Assembly: GCA_963746805.1 (NCBI GenBank) | Contig: CAVVCQ010000008.1 | Span: forward strand, 930,001 to 994,000 | Direction: 5' to 3' | From: DATHTC01 sp963746805 | GTDB lineage: Bacteria; Actinomycetota; Thermoleophilia; Gaiellales; Gaiellaceae | DNA length: 64,000 bases | In this document: positions 50,645 to 59,400 of the stretch, in pieces | Layout: each line of letters starts with the position of its first letter | Position numbering within the stretch: the first letter of the stretch is position 1 | Notes under the pieces: generated by a model | The model's database searches: none | Seen by the model: only the letters and a program-made list of their open reading frames with translations | What the model was told of the DNA's origin: nothing | Program-made: the position numbers and the translations under genes

Positions 50645-51937
50645 ATGAAATCCTTACGTCTCAGCGTCGCGTTCGTCCTCGCCGGCCTTGCCCTCGCGGC
50701 ACCCGCCGGCGGTGCCGAGGAACGTCCCCGCGTCCTCGCGATCGAGCTCGACAACGACATCAACCCCGTCACCGCCGACTTCGTCGTCGACGAGCTCGAG
50801 CGGGCGAACGAGGAGGACTTCGACGCGGCCGTGATCGTGCTGGACACGCCCGGCGGCCTCTCGAGCTCGATGGAGAAGATCTACAAGGCCGAGCTCGCGT
50901 CGGAGATCCCGGTCGTGGTCTACGTCGCGCCCGACGGCGCCTCGGCCACGTCTGCCGGCGTGTTCGTGGCGCAGGCGGCGGACATCCTCGCGATGGCGCC
51001 GTCGACGACGATCGGCTCGTCGACGCCGATCACCGGCACCGGGCAGGACCTCGACGAGGACCTGCGCCGCAAGGCGATCAACAGCTTCGCCTCGACCCTG
51101 CGGACACTCGCCGAGCGGCACGGACGGAACGGCGACTGGGCCGAGGAGGCAGTGCGCACGGCCTCGAACCTGACCGAGACCGAGGCGCTCGACCAGAACG
51201 TCATCGACCTGATCGCGGCCTCGCTTCCCGAGCTGCTGAACGAGATCGACGGGATGGAGGCCGACGGCCAGCCGATCCACACGGCGAATGCCGAGATCGA
51301 GGAGGTCTCGCTCTCGGGCTGGAAGCGCATCCTCGACCTGCTCGTCGACCCGAACGTGATCGCGCTCCTGCTCTCGATCGGGACGCTCGGGATCATCGTC
51401 GAGCTCTGGAACCCCGGGCTCGTGTTCCCGGGCACGGTCGGCGCGATCTCGCTCATCCTCGCGTTGCTCGGCGCATCCGTGCTGCCGATCTCCTGGGCGG
51501 GGGTGCTGCTGATGATCCTCGCCGCGATCTTCTTCGCCGCCGAGGCGTTCGTCGTCAGCCACGGCGCGCTCACCGTCGCCGGCGCAGTCAGCTTCGTCTT
51601 CGGCGCGTTGATCCTGTTCGACCCGGCCGGCCCCAACTACCAGGTGTCGATCTGGGTCGCGCTGGCGATCGCGTTGTCGATCTCGGCGTTCATGTTCTTC
51701 GTCGCGGCGAAGCTCGTGCAGGCGCGCCGGCGGCCGCCGGAGACCGGCGAGTCCCTCCTCGTGGGCGCACACGCGGTCGTCGACCGCGACGGCTGGGTGC
51801 ACGCGAACGGCGAGCGCTGGCGCGCGACGTCGTCGGACGACAGGCCGCTCCGGCCGGGCGACGAGGTCCGTGTCGTGAGCGTCGACGGCCTCACGCTGGC
51901 CGTCGAACACGAGCCCGAGCGCGAGCCGGTCGCATAG
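50645..51937 (+). CDS. nfeD: NfeD-family membrane serine protease (NfeD1b)
   Basis: 430 residues. A signal helix is followed by a ClpP/crotonase-like domain with VIVLDTPGGLSSSM and YVAPDGASATSAGVFVAQAADI (Ser of SAG). Four or so membrane helices (about 232-350) and a C-terminal OB/NfeD domain (GESLLVGAHAVVDRDG) complete the long form. It usually pairs with a stomatin/slipin, which is the next gene here. ATG at 50645. A membrane quality-control role is inferred from the family. Confidence 0.92.
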   Translation: MKSLRLSVAFVLAGLALAAPAGGAEERPRVLAIELDNDINPVTADFVVDELERANEEDFDAAVIVLDTPGGLSSSMEKIYKAELASEIPVVVYVAPDGASATSAGVFVAQAADILAMAPSTTIGSSTPITGTGQDLDEDLRRKAINSFASTLRTLAERHGRNGDWAEEAVRTASNLTETEALDQNVIDLIAASLPELLNEIDGMEADGQPIHTANAEIEEVSLSGWKRILDLLVDPNVIALLLSIGTLGIIVELWNPGLVFPGTVGAISLILALLGASVLPISWAGVLLMILAAIFFAAEAFVVSHGALTVAGAVSFVFGALILFDPAGPNYQVSIWVALAIALSISAFMFFVAAKLVQARRRPPETGESLLVGAHAVVDRDGWVHANGERWRATSSDDRPLRPGDEVRVVSVDGLTLAVEHEPEREPVA

Positions 51938-51940
51938 GAT
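51935..51940 (+). promoter_or_regulatory. candidate -10 of the slipin gene
   Basis: TAGGAT, overlapping the nfeD stop region, with exactly 7 bases to the slipin GTG at 51948. The slipin may therefore be expressed apart from nfeD as well as with it. Confidence 0.45.
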
Positions 51941-51947
51941 CCCTGCC

Positions 51948-52709
51948 GTGACAGCGCTGATCGTCGTCGCGGCCGTCGCGGTCCTCGTCATCCTCTTCCT
52001 GACGGCGGCGATCAAAGTCGCGCGGGAGTACGAGCGCGGGGTCATCTTCCGCCTCGGCCGCCTGCTGCCGGAGCCGAAGGGCCCGGGCGTCTTCCTGCTG
52101 ATCCCGATCATCGACCGGATGGTCAAGGTCGACCTGCGGACGATCACGCTGAACGTGCCGCCGCAGGAGGTCATCACCAAGGACAACGTCCCGGTGCGCG
52201 TGAACGCGGTCGCCTACTTCCGGATCGTCGACCCGAAGGCCGCGATCGTGCAGATCGAGAACTTCATGGTCGCGACCTCGCAGATCTCCCAGACGACGCT
52301 GCGGTCGGTGCTCGGCCAGCACCTGCTCGACGAGCTCCTCTCGGAGCGCGACAAGATCAACGCGATCCTGCAGCAGATCATCGACGACCAGACCGCGCCC
52401 TGGGGCGTGAAGGTGACGATCGTCGAGGTCAAGGACGTCGAGATCCCTGCCGGGATGCAGCGGGCGATGGCGCGGCAGGCCGAGGCCGAGCGCGAGCGGC
52501 GTGCGAAGGTGATCGCCGCCGAAGGCGAGTTCCAGGCCTCCGAACGCCTGAAGGATGCGGCGAACGTCATGGCGGAGGCGCCCGTCGCGCTCCAGCTGCG
52601 CTACCTGCAGACGCTGCTGGAGATCGGCGCGACGAACTCGACGACCATCGTGTTCCCGGCACCGATCGACCTGATCACTCCGTTCATCGAACGCGCAGAG
52701 CGAACCTGA
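51948..52709 (+). CDS. slipin / SPFH (stomatin-like) membrane protein
   Basis: 253 residues. One N-terminal helix (LIVVAAVAVLVILFLTAAI) and the SPFH domain: VREYERGVIFRLGRLLPEPKGPGVFLLIPIIDRMVKVDLRT-type start, NVPVRVNAVAYFRIVDPKAA, LRSVLGQHLLDELLSERDKIN. The coiled C-terminal AEAERERRAKVIAAEGEFQASE and hydrophobic end are typical. Forms membrane scaffolds; NfeD is the usual protease partner. Its stop overlaps galT. Confidence 0.95.
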   Translation: MTALIVVAAVAVLVILFLTAAIKVAREYERGVIFRLGRLLPEPKGPGVFLLIPIIDRMVKVDLRTITLNVPPQEVITKDNVPVRVNAVAYFRIVDPKAAIVQIENFMVATSQISQTTLRSVLGQHLLDELLSERDKINAILQQIIDDQTAPWGVKVTIVEVKDVEIPAGMQRAMARQAEAERERRAKVIAAEGEFQASERLKDAANVMAEAPVALQLRYLQTLLEIGATNSTTIVFPAPIDLITPFIERAERT

Positions 52710-53534
52710 CCGACCTCCGGCGCGACCCGCTCTCGGGGCGGCTCGTCGTCGTCTCGCCCGTTCGTGCCCGCCGCCCGGGCGCATCCGGTGCACCCATCGC
52801 AGAGCCGTCCGCCGAGGAGCTCGACGCCTGCCCCTTCTGCGAGGGGCGCGAGGACCGTACGCCGCCGGAGGTGCTCGCGCTCGGGCCGCGCGACCGGGAC
52901 GGACGGGCCCGGCTGGCAGGTGCGCGTCGTGCCCAACCTCTACCCGGCGTTCGCACGGCAGGAGGTCGTCGTCCACGCGCCCACACACGTGCGCTCGTTC
53001 GCGGAGCTCGACGATGCGCAGGTCGAGGCCGTCGCCGAAGCCTGGCTGCTGCGCGGCGTCGCAGGGGCGGAGGCCGGCCTCGGCTACCTGCACGCCCTCG
53101 TCAACGAGGGCCGCGCCGCCGGCGCGAGCCTGGCGCACTCGCACTCGCAGCTCGTGTGGCTCGGCGACGAGCCGCCCGCGGTGGCGGTGGAGAGCGGCGA
53201 CCCGGAGCGACTCGCGGCGCGCGACGACCTCGTGGTGGCGGAGCGCGACGGCGCGATCGCGCTCGTCCACGAGGCTGGGCGGGCTCCCTACGAGTCGGTG
53301 ATCCTGCAGCGGGACGCGCCGCTCCCGACGGTCCTGCTTCTCCTCCGCGACCTCGTGCGCATGCTCCGCGCCGTCGAGGGGCCCGTGCCGTGGAACGCCT
53401 GGCTCCACCCCGGCCACCTCGAGCTGGTGCCGCGGCTCAACGTGTTCGCCGGCATCGAGCTCGGCGCCGGGATCTGGGTGAACGCCGTCGCGCCGGAGAA
53501 TGCGGCGCGGGCGCTGCGAGGGGCGGCCGTCTAG
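52706..53534 (+). CDS. galT: galactose-1-phosphate uridylyltransferase-like, frameshifted
   Basis: Corrected length about 275. It begins TDLRRDPLSGRLVVVSPVRARRP and CPFCEGREDRTPPEVLALG with a zinc CxxC. After an extra base near 52904 it continues WQVRVVPNLYPAF, LVNEGRAAGASLAHSHSQLVWL (HxH catalytic region, HSHSQ for HPHGQ) and NAWLHPGHLELVPRLNVFAGIELG. No ATG/GTG/TTG is in frame at the 5' end; a CTG at 52706 forming CTGA with the slipin stop is the best candidate. Related UDP-glucose or ADP-glucose transferases are possible. The stop overlaps the convergent MerR gene. Confidence 0.83.
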
Positions 53535-53824
53535 AGCTGGTGCTCGCGCTCGCGGAAGCGCTGTGCGGCCTCGATCGCCGCGCCGAGGTTCAGGCCCTTG
53601 TCCTTCGCCTGCTTGATCAGCATCACGGTCTCGAGCGCCTCGATGTCGTAGATCCGCTGCTTCTTGCCCTTGGTCGGGATGTGCGCCTTGTTCGTCCAGT
53701 AGTCGAGCTGCATCTTCGAGATGCCCGCGATCGCGCACACCTGGCCGAGGTAGAGCTCCACCTTGTCGAGGTGCTCGGCGAGGTTGATCGGCTCGAGGAG
53801 ATCGACTTGTCTGCTGACCGCCAT
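53531..53824 (-). CDS. MerR-family-like transcription regulator
   Basis: 97 residues, with helix-turn-helix YLGQVCAIAGISKMQLDYWTNKAHIPTKGKKQRIYDIEALETVMLIKQAKDKGLNLGAAIEAAQ. The YW and short wing are typical of MerR-type DNA binding, but there is no C-terminal effector domain and no conserved Cys. ATG at 53824 behind GGAAGG. A TATAAC -10 and an inverted repeat lie upstream. Confidence 0.87.
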   Translation of the reverse strand: MAVSRQVDLLEPINLAEHLDKVELYLGQVCAIAGISKMQLDYWTNKAHIPTKGKKQRIYDIEALETVMLIKQAKDKGLNLGAAIEAAQRFREREHQL

Positions 53825-53857
53825 GGCAACCCTTCCCGTCAGATGAGCAAGACCCCG

Positions 53858-53893
53858 ACGAGAGAGTTATAGAACTACGCTCCCACTTTGGGA
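53858..53893 (-). promoter_or_regulatory. merR-like promoter with inverted repeat
   Basis: On the minus strand a TATAAC -10 candidate lies at about 53865-53870. Upstream of it, plus 53881-53893, is TCCCACTTTGGGA, an inverted repeat (TCCCA/TGGGA) where an autoregulator could bind. Confidence 0.4.
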
Positions 53894-53911
53894 AGAGGGT
53901 GATTCGGAAGT

Positions 53912-53929
53912 GTCCCCCGAACGGGGGAC
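53912..53929 (-). terminator. terminator hairpin after gyrA
   Basis: GTCCCCC at 53912-53918 pairs with GGGGGAC at 53923-53929 over a four-base loop, ten bases beyond the gyrA stop. Only a weak T-rich tail follows. Confidence 0.65.
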
Positions 53930-53938
53930 GGGTGCTCG

Positions 53939-56506
53939 TCAGTCGACGAGCGGCTCGTCCGGATCGACCATTGCGGTCTCTGCGCGCCCGGCGTCCTCGC
54001 CCGCCTCGGCGATCTCCACCGCGTCGCCGTTCTCGCCCTCGGCCGCGGACTCGACGACCGGTGCCAGGGCCGAGACGCGCTCGTCCCCGCGCAGACGCAT
54101 CACGATCACGCCCTGCGTCGAACGGCCGAGGCGCTTGAACTCCTCCGCCGGGATCCGGATGACCGTGCCGCCCGTCGAGATCAGCATCACCTGGTAGCCG
54201 TCGCGGACGACGCGGGCGCCGGCGAGCTTGCCGCGCGCCTCGGTCAACTTCACGGTCTGCACGCCCATGCCGCCGCGGCCCTTGATCGGGTACTCGGACA
54301 CGCGCGTGCGCTTGCCGTAGCCGTTCTCGGTCACGACCAGGAGGTCGGAGTCGTCCTCGGCGATGTTGATCGCGATCACCTCGTCCTCCGCCCGCATCCG
54401 CATGCCCTGCACGCCCGAGGCGTCGCGGCCCATCGAGCGGACGGCGGACTCGTGGAAGCGGATCGCCTGGCCCTTGCGCGAGACCATGAGGATGTCGTCG
54501 TCGCCGGAGCTGTGCCGGACGCCGACGAGCTCGTCGCCCTCGCGCATCTTGATCGCGATGATCCCGTCGGACTTCAGCGGGGTGTTGTAGGCGTCGAGCT
54601 TGGTCTTCTTGATCACGCCGTTCTTCGTCGCGAACACGAGGTACTCGGCCTCGTCGAAGTTCCGCGTCTGGATGACGGCCCGCACCTGCTCTTCCTGGCG
54701 GAACGGCAGCAGGTTCACGATCGCGCGGCCGCGAGACTGGCGGGAGCCCAGCGGCAGCTCGTGGACCTTGAGCCGGTAGACCTTGCCGACGCTCGTGAAG
54801 AAGAGCAGGTAGTCGTGCGTCGAGGCGACGAAGAGGTGCTCGATGTAGTCCTCGTCCTTCAGCTCCATGCCCATGACGCCGATGCCGCCGCGCCGCTGCT
54901 CGCGGTACGCGGTCACCGGCAGCCGCTTGATGTAGCCGGAGCGCGTGATCGCGATGACCATGTCCTCCTCGGCGATGAGGTCCTCGAGCTCGAGCTCCTC
55001 CTCGGCGGCGACGATCTCGGTTCGCCGGTCATCGGTCTTGCCGTAGATCCCACGGATCTCGCCGAGCTCGTCGCGGATGACACCGTCGATCCTGGCCGGG
55101 TCGCCGAGGATCGCGCGCAGCTCGCCGATCCGCTCCTGGAGGTCGTCGTGCTCGTCCTGGACGCGCTTCCGCTCGAGCGCCGTCAGTGCGCGGAGCCGGA
55201 GGTCGAGGATGGCGGAGGCCTGCTCCTCGGAGAGCTCGAACCTGCGCATCAGTCCCGCGCGCGCCTCGTCGGTGTCGTCCGCACCGCGGATCGTCGCGAT
55301 CACCTCGTCGAGGTTGTCGAGCGCGATCAGGTAGCCCTGGAGGACGTGCGCCCGGCGCTCGGCCTGGCGCAGTTCGTACTTCGACCGCCGCGTGACGATC
55401 TCGCGCTGGTAGTCGAGGTAGACCGTGAGGAGCTCGAGCAGCGACAGCGTCTTCGGCACGCCGTCGACGAGCGCGACCGCGTTGTAGCCGAAGGTCGTCT
55501 GCAGCGCGGTGTGCTTGAAGAGCTTGTTCAGCGCGACCTGCGGTATCGCGTCGCGCTTCAGCTCGATCTGGATCCGCATCCCCGTCCGGTCGGAGTGGTC
55601 CTGCAGGTCCGAGATCTCGGTGAGGACCTTGTCCTGGACGAGGTCGGCGATCTTCGCGATGACGCCGCTCTCGCCGCCCTTCTTCACCCCGTACGGGAGC
55701 TCGGTGACGATGATCGCCGACTTGCCGCCGCGCAGCTCCTCGATGTGCGCGCGCGCGCGCATGACGACGCGCCCGCGGCCCGTGCGGTAGGCGTCGCGGA
55801 TGCCGGCGCGGCCGACGATGTAGGCGCCGGTCGGGAAGTCGGGGCCCTTCACGTGCCGCATCAGGTCCTCGACGTTCGACTCCGGCTTGTCGATCAGCTG
55901 CAGGATCGCGTCCACGACCTCCGTCAGCCGGTGCGGCGGGATGTTCGTCGCCATGCCGACGGCGATCCCGGCACTGCCGTTGACGAGCAGGTTCGGGAAC
56001 CGGCTCGGGAGCGTGAGCGGCTCGCGGCGCGACTCGTCGTAGTTCGGGACGAAGTCGACGGTGTCTGCATCGATGTCACGGAGCAGCTCGGTCGCGATCC
56101 GCGAGAGGCGCGCCTCGGTGTAGCGCATCGCCGCCGGCGGGTCGTCGTCGACCGAGCCGAAGTTCCCCTGCCCGTCGACGAGCGGGTAGCGCAGCGAGAA
56201 CGGCTGCGCCATCCGGACGAGCGTGTCGTAGATCGCCTGGTCGCCGTGCGGGTGGTAGCGGCCCATGACGTTGCCGACCGTCGAGGCCGACTTCTTGTAG
56301 GGGCGGTTGGGCTGGAGCCCGTCCTCGTGCATCCCGTAGAGGACGCGCCGGTGCACCGGCTTCAGGCCGTCGCGCGCATCGGGCAGCGCGCGGCCGACGA
56401 TGACCGACATCGCATAGTCGAGGTAGCTCGAGCGCATCTCCTGCTCGAGCTCGCGCGACTCGATGCGGCCGACGTTGAGGGGGCCGCCCCCGGTGACCTC
56501 AGACAT
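53939..56506 (-). CDS. gyrA: DNA gyrase subunit A
   Basis: 855 residues, within the usual range. The catalytic Tyr is in PPAAMRYTEARLSRIATELL, with the quinolone-region HPHGDQAIYDTLVRMAQPFS before it and a GyrA-box-like QSRGRAIVNLLP in the C-terminal part. Six beta-pinwheel repeats with EDEVIAINIAEDDSDLLVVTENGYGKRT follow. ATG at 56506 overlaps the gyrB stop by a few bases. No frameshift. Confidence 0.97.
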   Translation of the reverse strand: MSEVTGGGPLNVGRIESRELEQEMRSSYLDYAMSVIVGRALPDARDGLKPVHRRVLYGMHEDGLQPNRPYKKSASTVGNVMGRYHPHGDQAIYDTLVRMAQPFSLRYPLVDGQGNFGSVDDDPPAAMRYTEARLSRIATELLRDIDADTVDFVPNYDESRREPLTLPSRFPNLLVNGSAGIAVGMATNIPPHRLTEVVDAILQLIDKPESNVEDLMRHVKGPDFPTGAYIVGRAGIRDAYRTGRGRVVMRARAHIEELRGGKSAIIVTELPYGVKKGGESGVIAKIADLVQDKVLTEISDLQDHSDRTGMRIQIELKRDAIPQVALNKLFKHTALQTTFGYNAVALVDGVPKTLSLLELLTVYLDYQREIVTRRSKYELRQAERRAHVLQGYLIALDNLDEVIATIRGADDTDEARAGLMRRFELSEEQASAILDLRLRALTALERKRVQDEHDDLQERIGELRAILGDPARIDGVIRDELGEIRGIYGKTDDRRTEIVAAEEELELEDLIAEEDMVIAITRSGYIKRLPVTAYREQRRGGIGVMGMELKDEDYIEHLFVASTHDYLLFFTSVGKVYRLKVHELPLGSRQSRGRAIVNLLPFRQEEQVRAVIQTRNFDEAEYLVFATKNGVIKKTKLDAYNTPLKSDGIIAIKMREGDELVGVRHSSGDDDILMVSRKGQAIRFHESAVRSMGRDASGVQGMRMRAEDEVIAINIAEDDSDLLVVTENGYGKRTRVSEYPIKGRGGMGVQTVKLTEARGKLAGARVVRDGYQVMLISTGGTVIRIPAEEFKRLGRSTQGVIVMRLRGDERVSALAPVVESAAEGENGDAVEIAEAGEDAGRAETAMVDPDEPLVD

Positions 56507-58889
56507 CGAGGTAGCGCACGTTCTTGGCGTTCGTCTCGATGAAGGCCCGGCGCGGCTCGACCTGGTCGCCCATCAGCGTCGAGAACAGCTTGTCCGCGGC
56601 GGACGCGTCCTCGACGTCGACGCGGACGAGCAGGCGGCGCTCGGGATCCATCGTCGTCTCCCAGAGCTGCTCGGCGTTCATCTCGCCGAGGCCCTTGTAC
56701 CGCGAGAGCTGGATGCCCTCCCTCGCCAGGTCGAGGGCCGCGTGACGCAACCCACCGAAGGTGAGCGCCTGTCGGCTCTTCTTCCCCTGCGCGAGCGAGA
56801 AGGGCGGAGGCCCGACCAGCTCGACGAGGCGGCCGTACGCCGCACGCAGCTGCGCGTAGACCGGCGACTCGAGCAGCGCCGCCGGGATGGTCACGTTCTG
56901 GGCGGCGCTCGTCTCGATCTCGACCGCCTTCACGGCAGCATTCCCGTCGCGGCGCGTGAGCACCGACAGGTCGAACCCGTTCGGCGGGACGGCGGCGACG
57001 GCCTGCTCGAAGGCGTCGAGCGTCGCCGTATCGGCCTCGACGAGCCGATGCTGCACCATGAAGTCCGCGGCCGGCGCGCCGAAGTCGGCGCGGAGCCGCG
57101 TGAGCCAGCCCTCGAACTTCTCCAGGGCGTTCGCGAACTTCATCCAGCGCGCCTCGGTCATCTTCACGCCCTCGGCGTCGCGGGAGCGGATGTCGAGCTC
57201 GCCGACGCGCTCGCGCACGAGCAGCTCCTCGAGCTGCGCGTCCTTCTCGAAGTAGTACTCCTGGTTCCCGATCTTCACCTTGTAGAGCGGCGGCACCGCG
57301 ATGTAGACGTGGCGGCCCTCGAACAGGTCCGGCATGTGCCGGTACAGGAAGGTGAGGATGAGCGTGCGGATGTGGGAGCCGTCGACGTCGGCGTCCGTCA
57401 TCACGATCACGCGGTGGTAGCGGAGCTTCTCGAGATCGAACTCGTCGCCGATCCCGGTTCCGATCGCGGTGATCATCGCCTGGATCTCGTTGTTCGAGAG
57501 CACCTTGTTGATGCGGTTCTTCTCGCTGTTGATGATCTTGCCGCGCAGCGGGAGGATCGCCTGGTAGGTGCGGTCGCGGCCCATCTTCGCCGAGCCGCCC
57601 GCGGAGTCGCCCTCGACGATGTAGAGCTCTGCGTCCTCGGGGTTGCGGATCGTGCAGTCGGCGAGCTTGCCGGGGAGCGACGAGCCCTCGAGCGCACTCT
57701 TCCGGCGCGTCAGCTCGCGCGCCTTGCGCGCCGCCTGGCGTGCCCGCTGGGCGGCGACAGCCTTCATGATGATCTGGCGCGCGTCCTGCGGGTTCTCCTC
57801 GAGGAACTCCCCGAGCTTGGCGTTCACGACCGACTCGACGAGGCCGGCGACCTGCGGGTTCCCGAGCTTCGCCTTCGTCTGCCCCTCGAACTGCGGGTTC
57901 GCGAGCTTCACGGAGATGATCGCGGCCAGGCCCTCGCGGACGTCGTCCCCTTCGAGGTTGTCCTCCTTCTCCTTCAGGAGGCCCTTGTCGCGCGCATAGC
58001 GGTTGAGCGTGCGCGTGAGCGCGGCGCGGAAGCCCTGGAGGTGTGTGCCCCCGTCGTGGGTGTTGATGTTGTTCGCGAACGAGAACACCGATTCGACGTA
58101 CGAGGTGTTCCACTGCATCGCGACCTCGACGTGGCCGGCGTCGCTCTCGCCCTCGAAGAAGACGATGTGCTTGTGCACCGGGTCCTTCGCCTCGTTGACG
58201 AAGGCGACGAAGTCCCGGATCCCGCCCTCGTAGTGGAACTCGTGCTGCTCCTGCTCGCCGCGCTCGTCGACGAGCTCGATCCGCAGCCCGCGCGTGAGGA
58301 ACGCCGTCTCGCGCAGGCGCTGGACGAGTGTCTGGGTGGAGTACTCGGTCTCCTCGAAGATCTCCGCGTCGGGCAGGAAGCTGATCGTGGTGCCGGTGTC
58401 GTCCTCGGCCGCCGTCCCGATGGTCTGCATGTCGCTGGTGGGAGCGCCGCGCGCGAACTCCTGGCGGTAGACCTTGCCGTCGCGGCGCACCTCGGCATGG
58501 AGCCACTCCGAGAGCGCGTTCACGACCGAGACGCCGACGCCGTGGAGCCCGCCCGACACCTTGTAGCCCTCGCCGCCGAACTTGCCGCCGGCATGGAGCT
58601 TCGTCAGCACGACCGTCAGCGCCGGCAGATTCTGGTCGGCCATGACGTCGACGGGGATGCCTGAGCCGAAGTCGCGGACGGTCACCGAGTTGTCCGGATG
58701 GAGCGTCACCTGGATGCGCTCGTTGCGTCCCGCAAGGGCCTCGTCGACCGAGTTGTCGACGACCTCGTAGACGAGGTGATGGAGGCCGCGCGCGCCCGTC
58801 GAGCCGATGTACATGCCCGGCCGCAGGCGCACCGGCTCGAGGCCCTCGAGAACGGTGATGTCTTTTGCGGTGTAGGTCGTTTCAGCCAT
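56499..58889 (-). CDS. gyrB: DNA gyrase subunit B
   Basis: 796 residues, long for GyrB; the insert lies in the TOPRIM/C-terminal half (about 550-690, FEGWLTRLRADFGAPAADFMVQHRL), as in many Gram-negative-type GyrB proteins. ATPase: EVVDNSVDEALAGRN, GVGVSVVNALSEWL. TOPRIM: YIVEGDSAGGSAKMGRDR and VMTDADVDGSHIRT. The ATG at 58889 starts AETTYTAKDITVLEGLEPVRLRPGMYIG. A TGATACACT box is about 40 bases upstream. Confidence 0.96.
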   Translation of the reverse strand: MAETTYTAKDITVLEGLEPVRLRPGMYIGSTGARGLHHLVYEVVDNSVDEALAGRNERIQVTLHPDNSVTVRDFGSGIPVDVMADQNLPALTVVLTKLHAGGKFGGEGYKVSGGLHGVGVSVVNALSEWLHAEVRRDGKVYRQEFARGAPTSDMQTIGTAAEDDTGTTISFLPDAEIFEETEYSTQTLVQRLRETAFLTRGLRIELVDERGEQEQHEFHYEGGIRDFVAFVNEAKDPVHKHIVFFEGESDAGHVEVAMQWNTSYVESVFSFANNINTHDGGTHLQGFRAALTRTLNRYARDKGLLKEKEDNLEGDDVREGLAAIISVKLANPQFEGQTKAKLGNPQVAGLVESVVNAKLGEFLEENPQDARQIIMKAVAAQRARQAARKARELTRRKSALEGSSLPGKLADCTIRNPEDAELYIVEGDSAGGSAKMGRDRTYQAILPLRGKIINSEKNRINKVLSNNEIQAMITAIGTGIGDEFDLEKLRYHRVIVMTDADVDGSHIRTLILTFLYRHMPDLFEGRHVYIAVPPLYKVKIGNQEYYFEKDAQLEELLVRERVGELDIRSRDAEGVKMTEARWMKFANALEKFEGWLTRLRADFGAPAADFMVQHRLVEADTATLDAFEQAVAAVPPNGFDLSVLTRRDGNAAVKAVEIETSAAQNVTIPAALLESPVYAQLRAAYGRLVELVGPPPFSLAQGKKSRQALTFGGLRHAALDLAREGIQLSRYKGLGEMNAEQLWETTMDPERRLLVRVDVEDASAADKLFSTLMGDQVEPRRAFIETNAKNVRYLDV

Positions 58890-58941
58890 CAAAAAAGCCC
58901 TGCAAATCGGCACTTCGCGGGCAAGTGGGAGTGTATCAGAA

Positions 58942-59400
58942 TCAGCGGTCGGCAGCGGCCCGCGCGAGGCTCGCGGCGGCGGCTCTGGCGACGAGCGTGC
59001 GGAGCTCCTCGTCCTCGATCCCGGACGCGATCTCGGCGCCCGCCGCGCGCTCCCACGGGCCCGGCTCGACGGCGCGTCCGGAGCCCTCGGCCGGGTCCTC
59101 TTCGCCCGGCTCCGGAAGGGGGCCCGGAGCGAAGCGCACGGCTGGCACGCCGACCCGGGCGGCGATCTCCGGCGCGCGCTGGCCGAGCTCGAAGGCCCAC
59201 ACCGAATCGGCCGTGTGGACGTGCAGCGTCCCGTCTCGCGAGACGCGCGCGGGCCACGCGTTGCGCGCGATGTCGTCCCCGACCGCGTCCCGCCACGCGG
59301 CGATCATCCGCGCCGTCTCGACCACGGGCCCGTGCGCCGAGAGCGTCGCGTCGACCTCGTGCCCGATCCGCTCGGGGAGCCAGCGCCTAGCTCCGGGCAA
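58942..59400 (-). CDS. dciA: DUF721 / DciA-like helicase-loading protein
   Basis: 152 residues. The DUF721 core is AWRDAVGDDIARNAWPARVSRDGTLHVHTADSVWAFELGQRAPEIAARV, and the location between recF and gyrB is the usual actinobacterial one. DciA helps load DnaB at the origin. TTG at 59400 is the only early start in frame (overlapping recF by 14 bp). The C-terminus is Ala/Glu-rich and may be disordered. Confidence 0.8.
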   Translation of the reverse strand: MPGARRWLPERIGHEVDATLSAHGPVVETARMIAAWRDAVGDDIARNAWPARVSRDGTLHVHTADSVWAFELGQRAPEIAARVGVPAVRFAPGPLPEPGEEDPAEGSGRAVEPGPWERAAGAEIASGIEDEELRTLVARAAAASLARAAADR

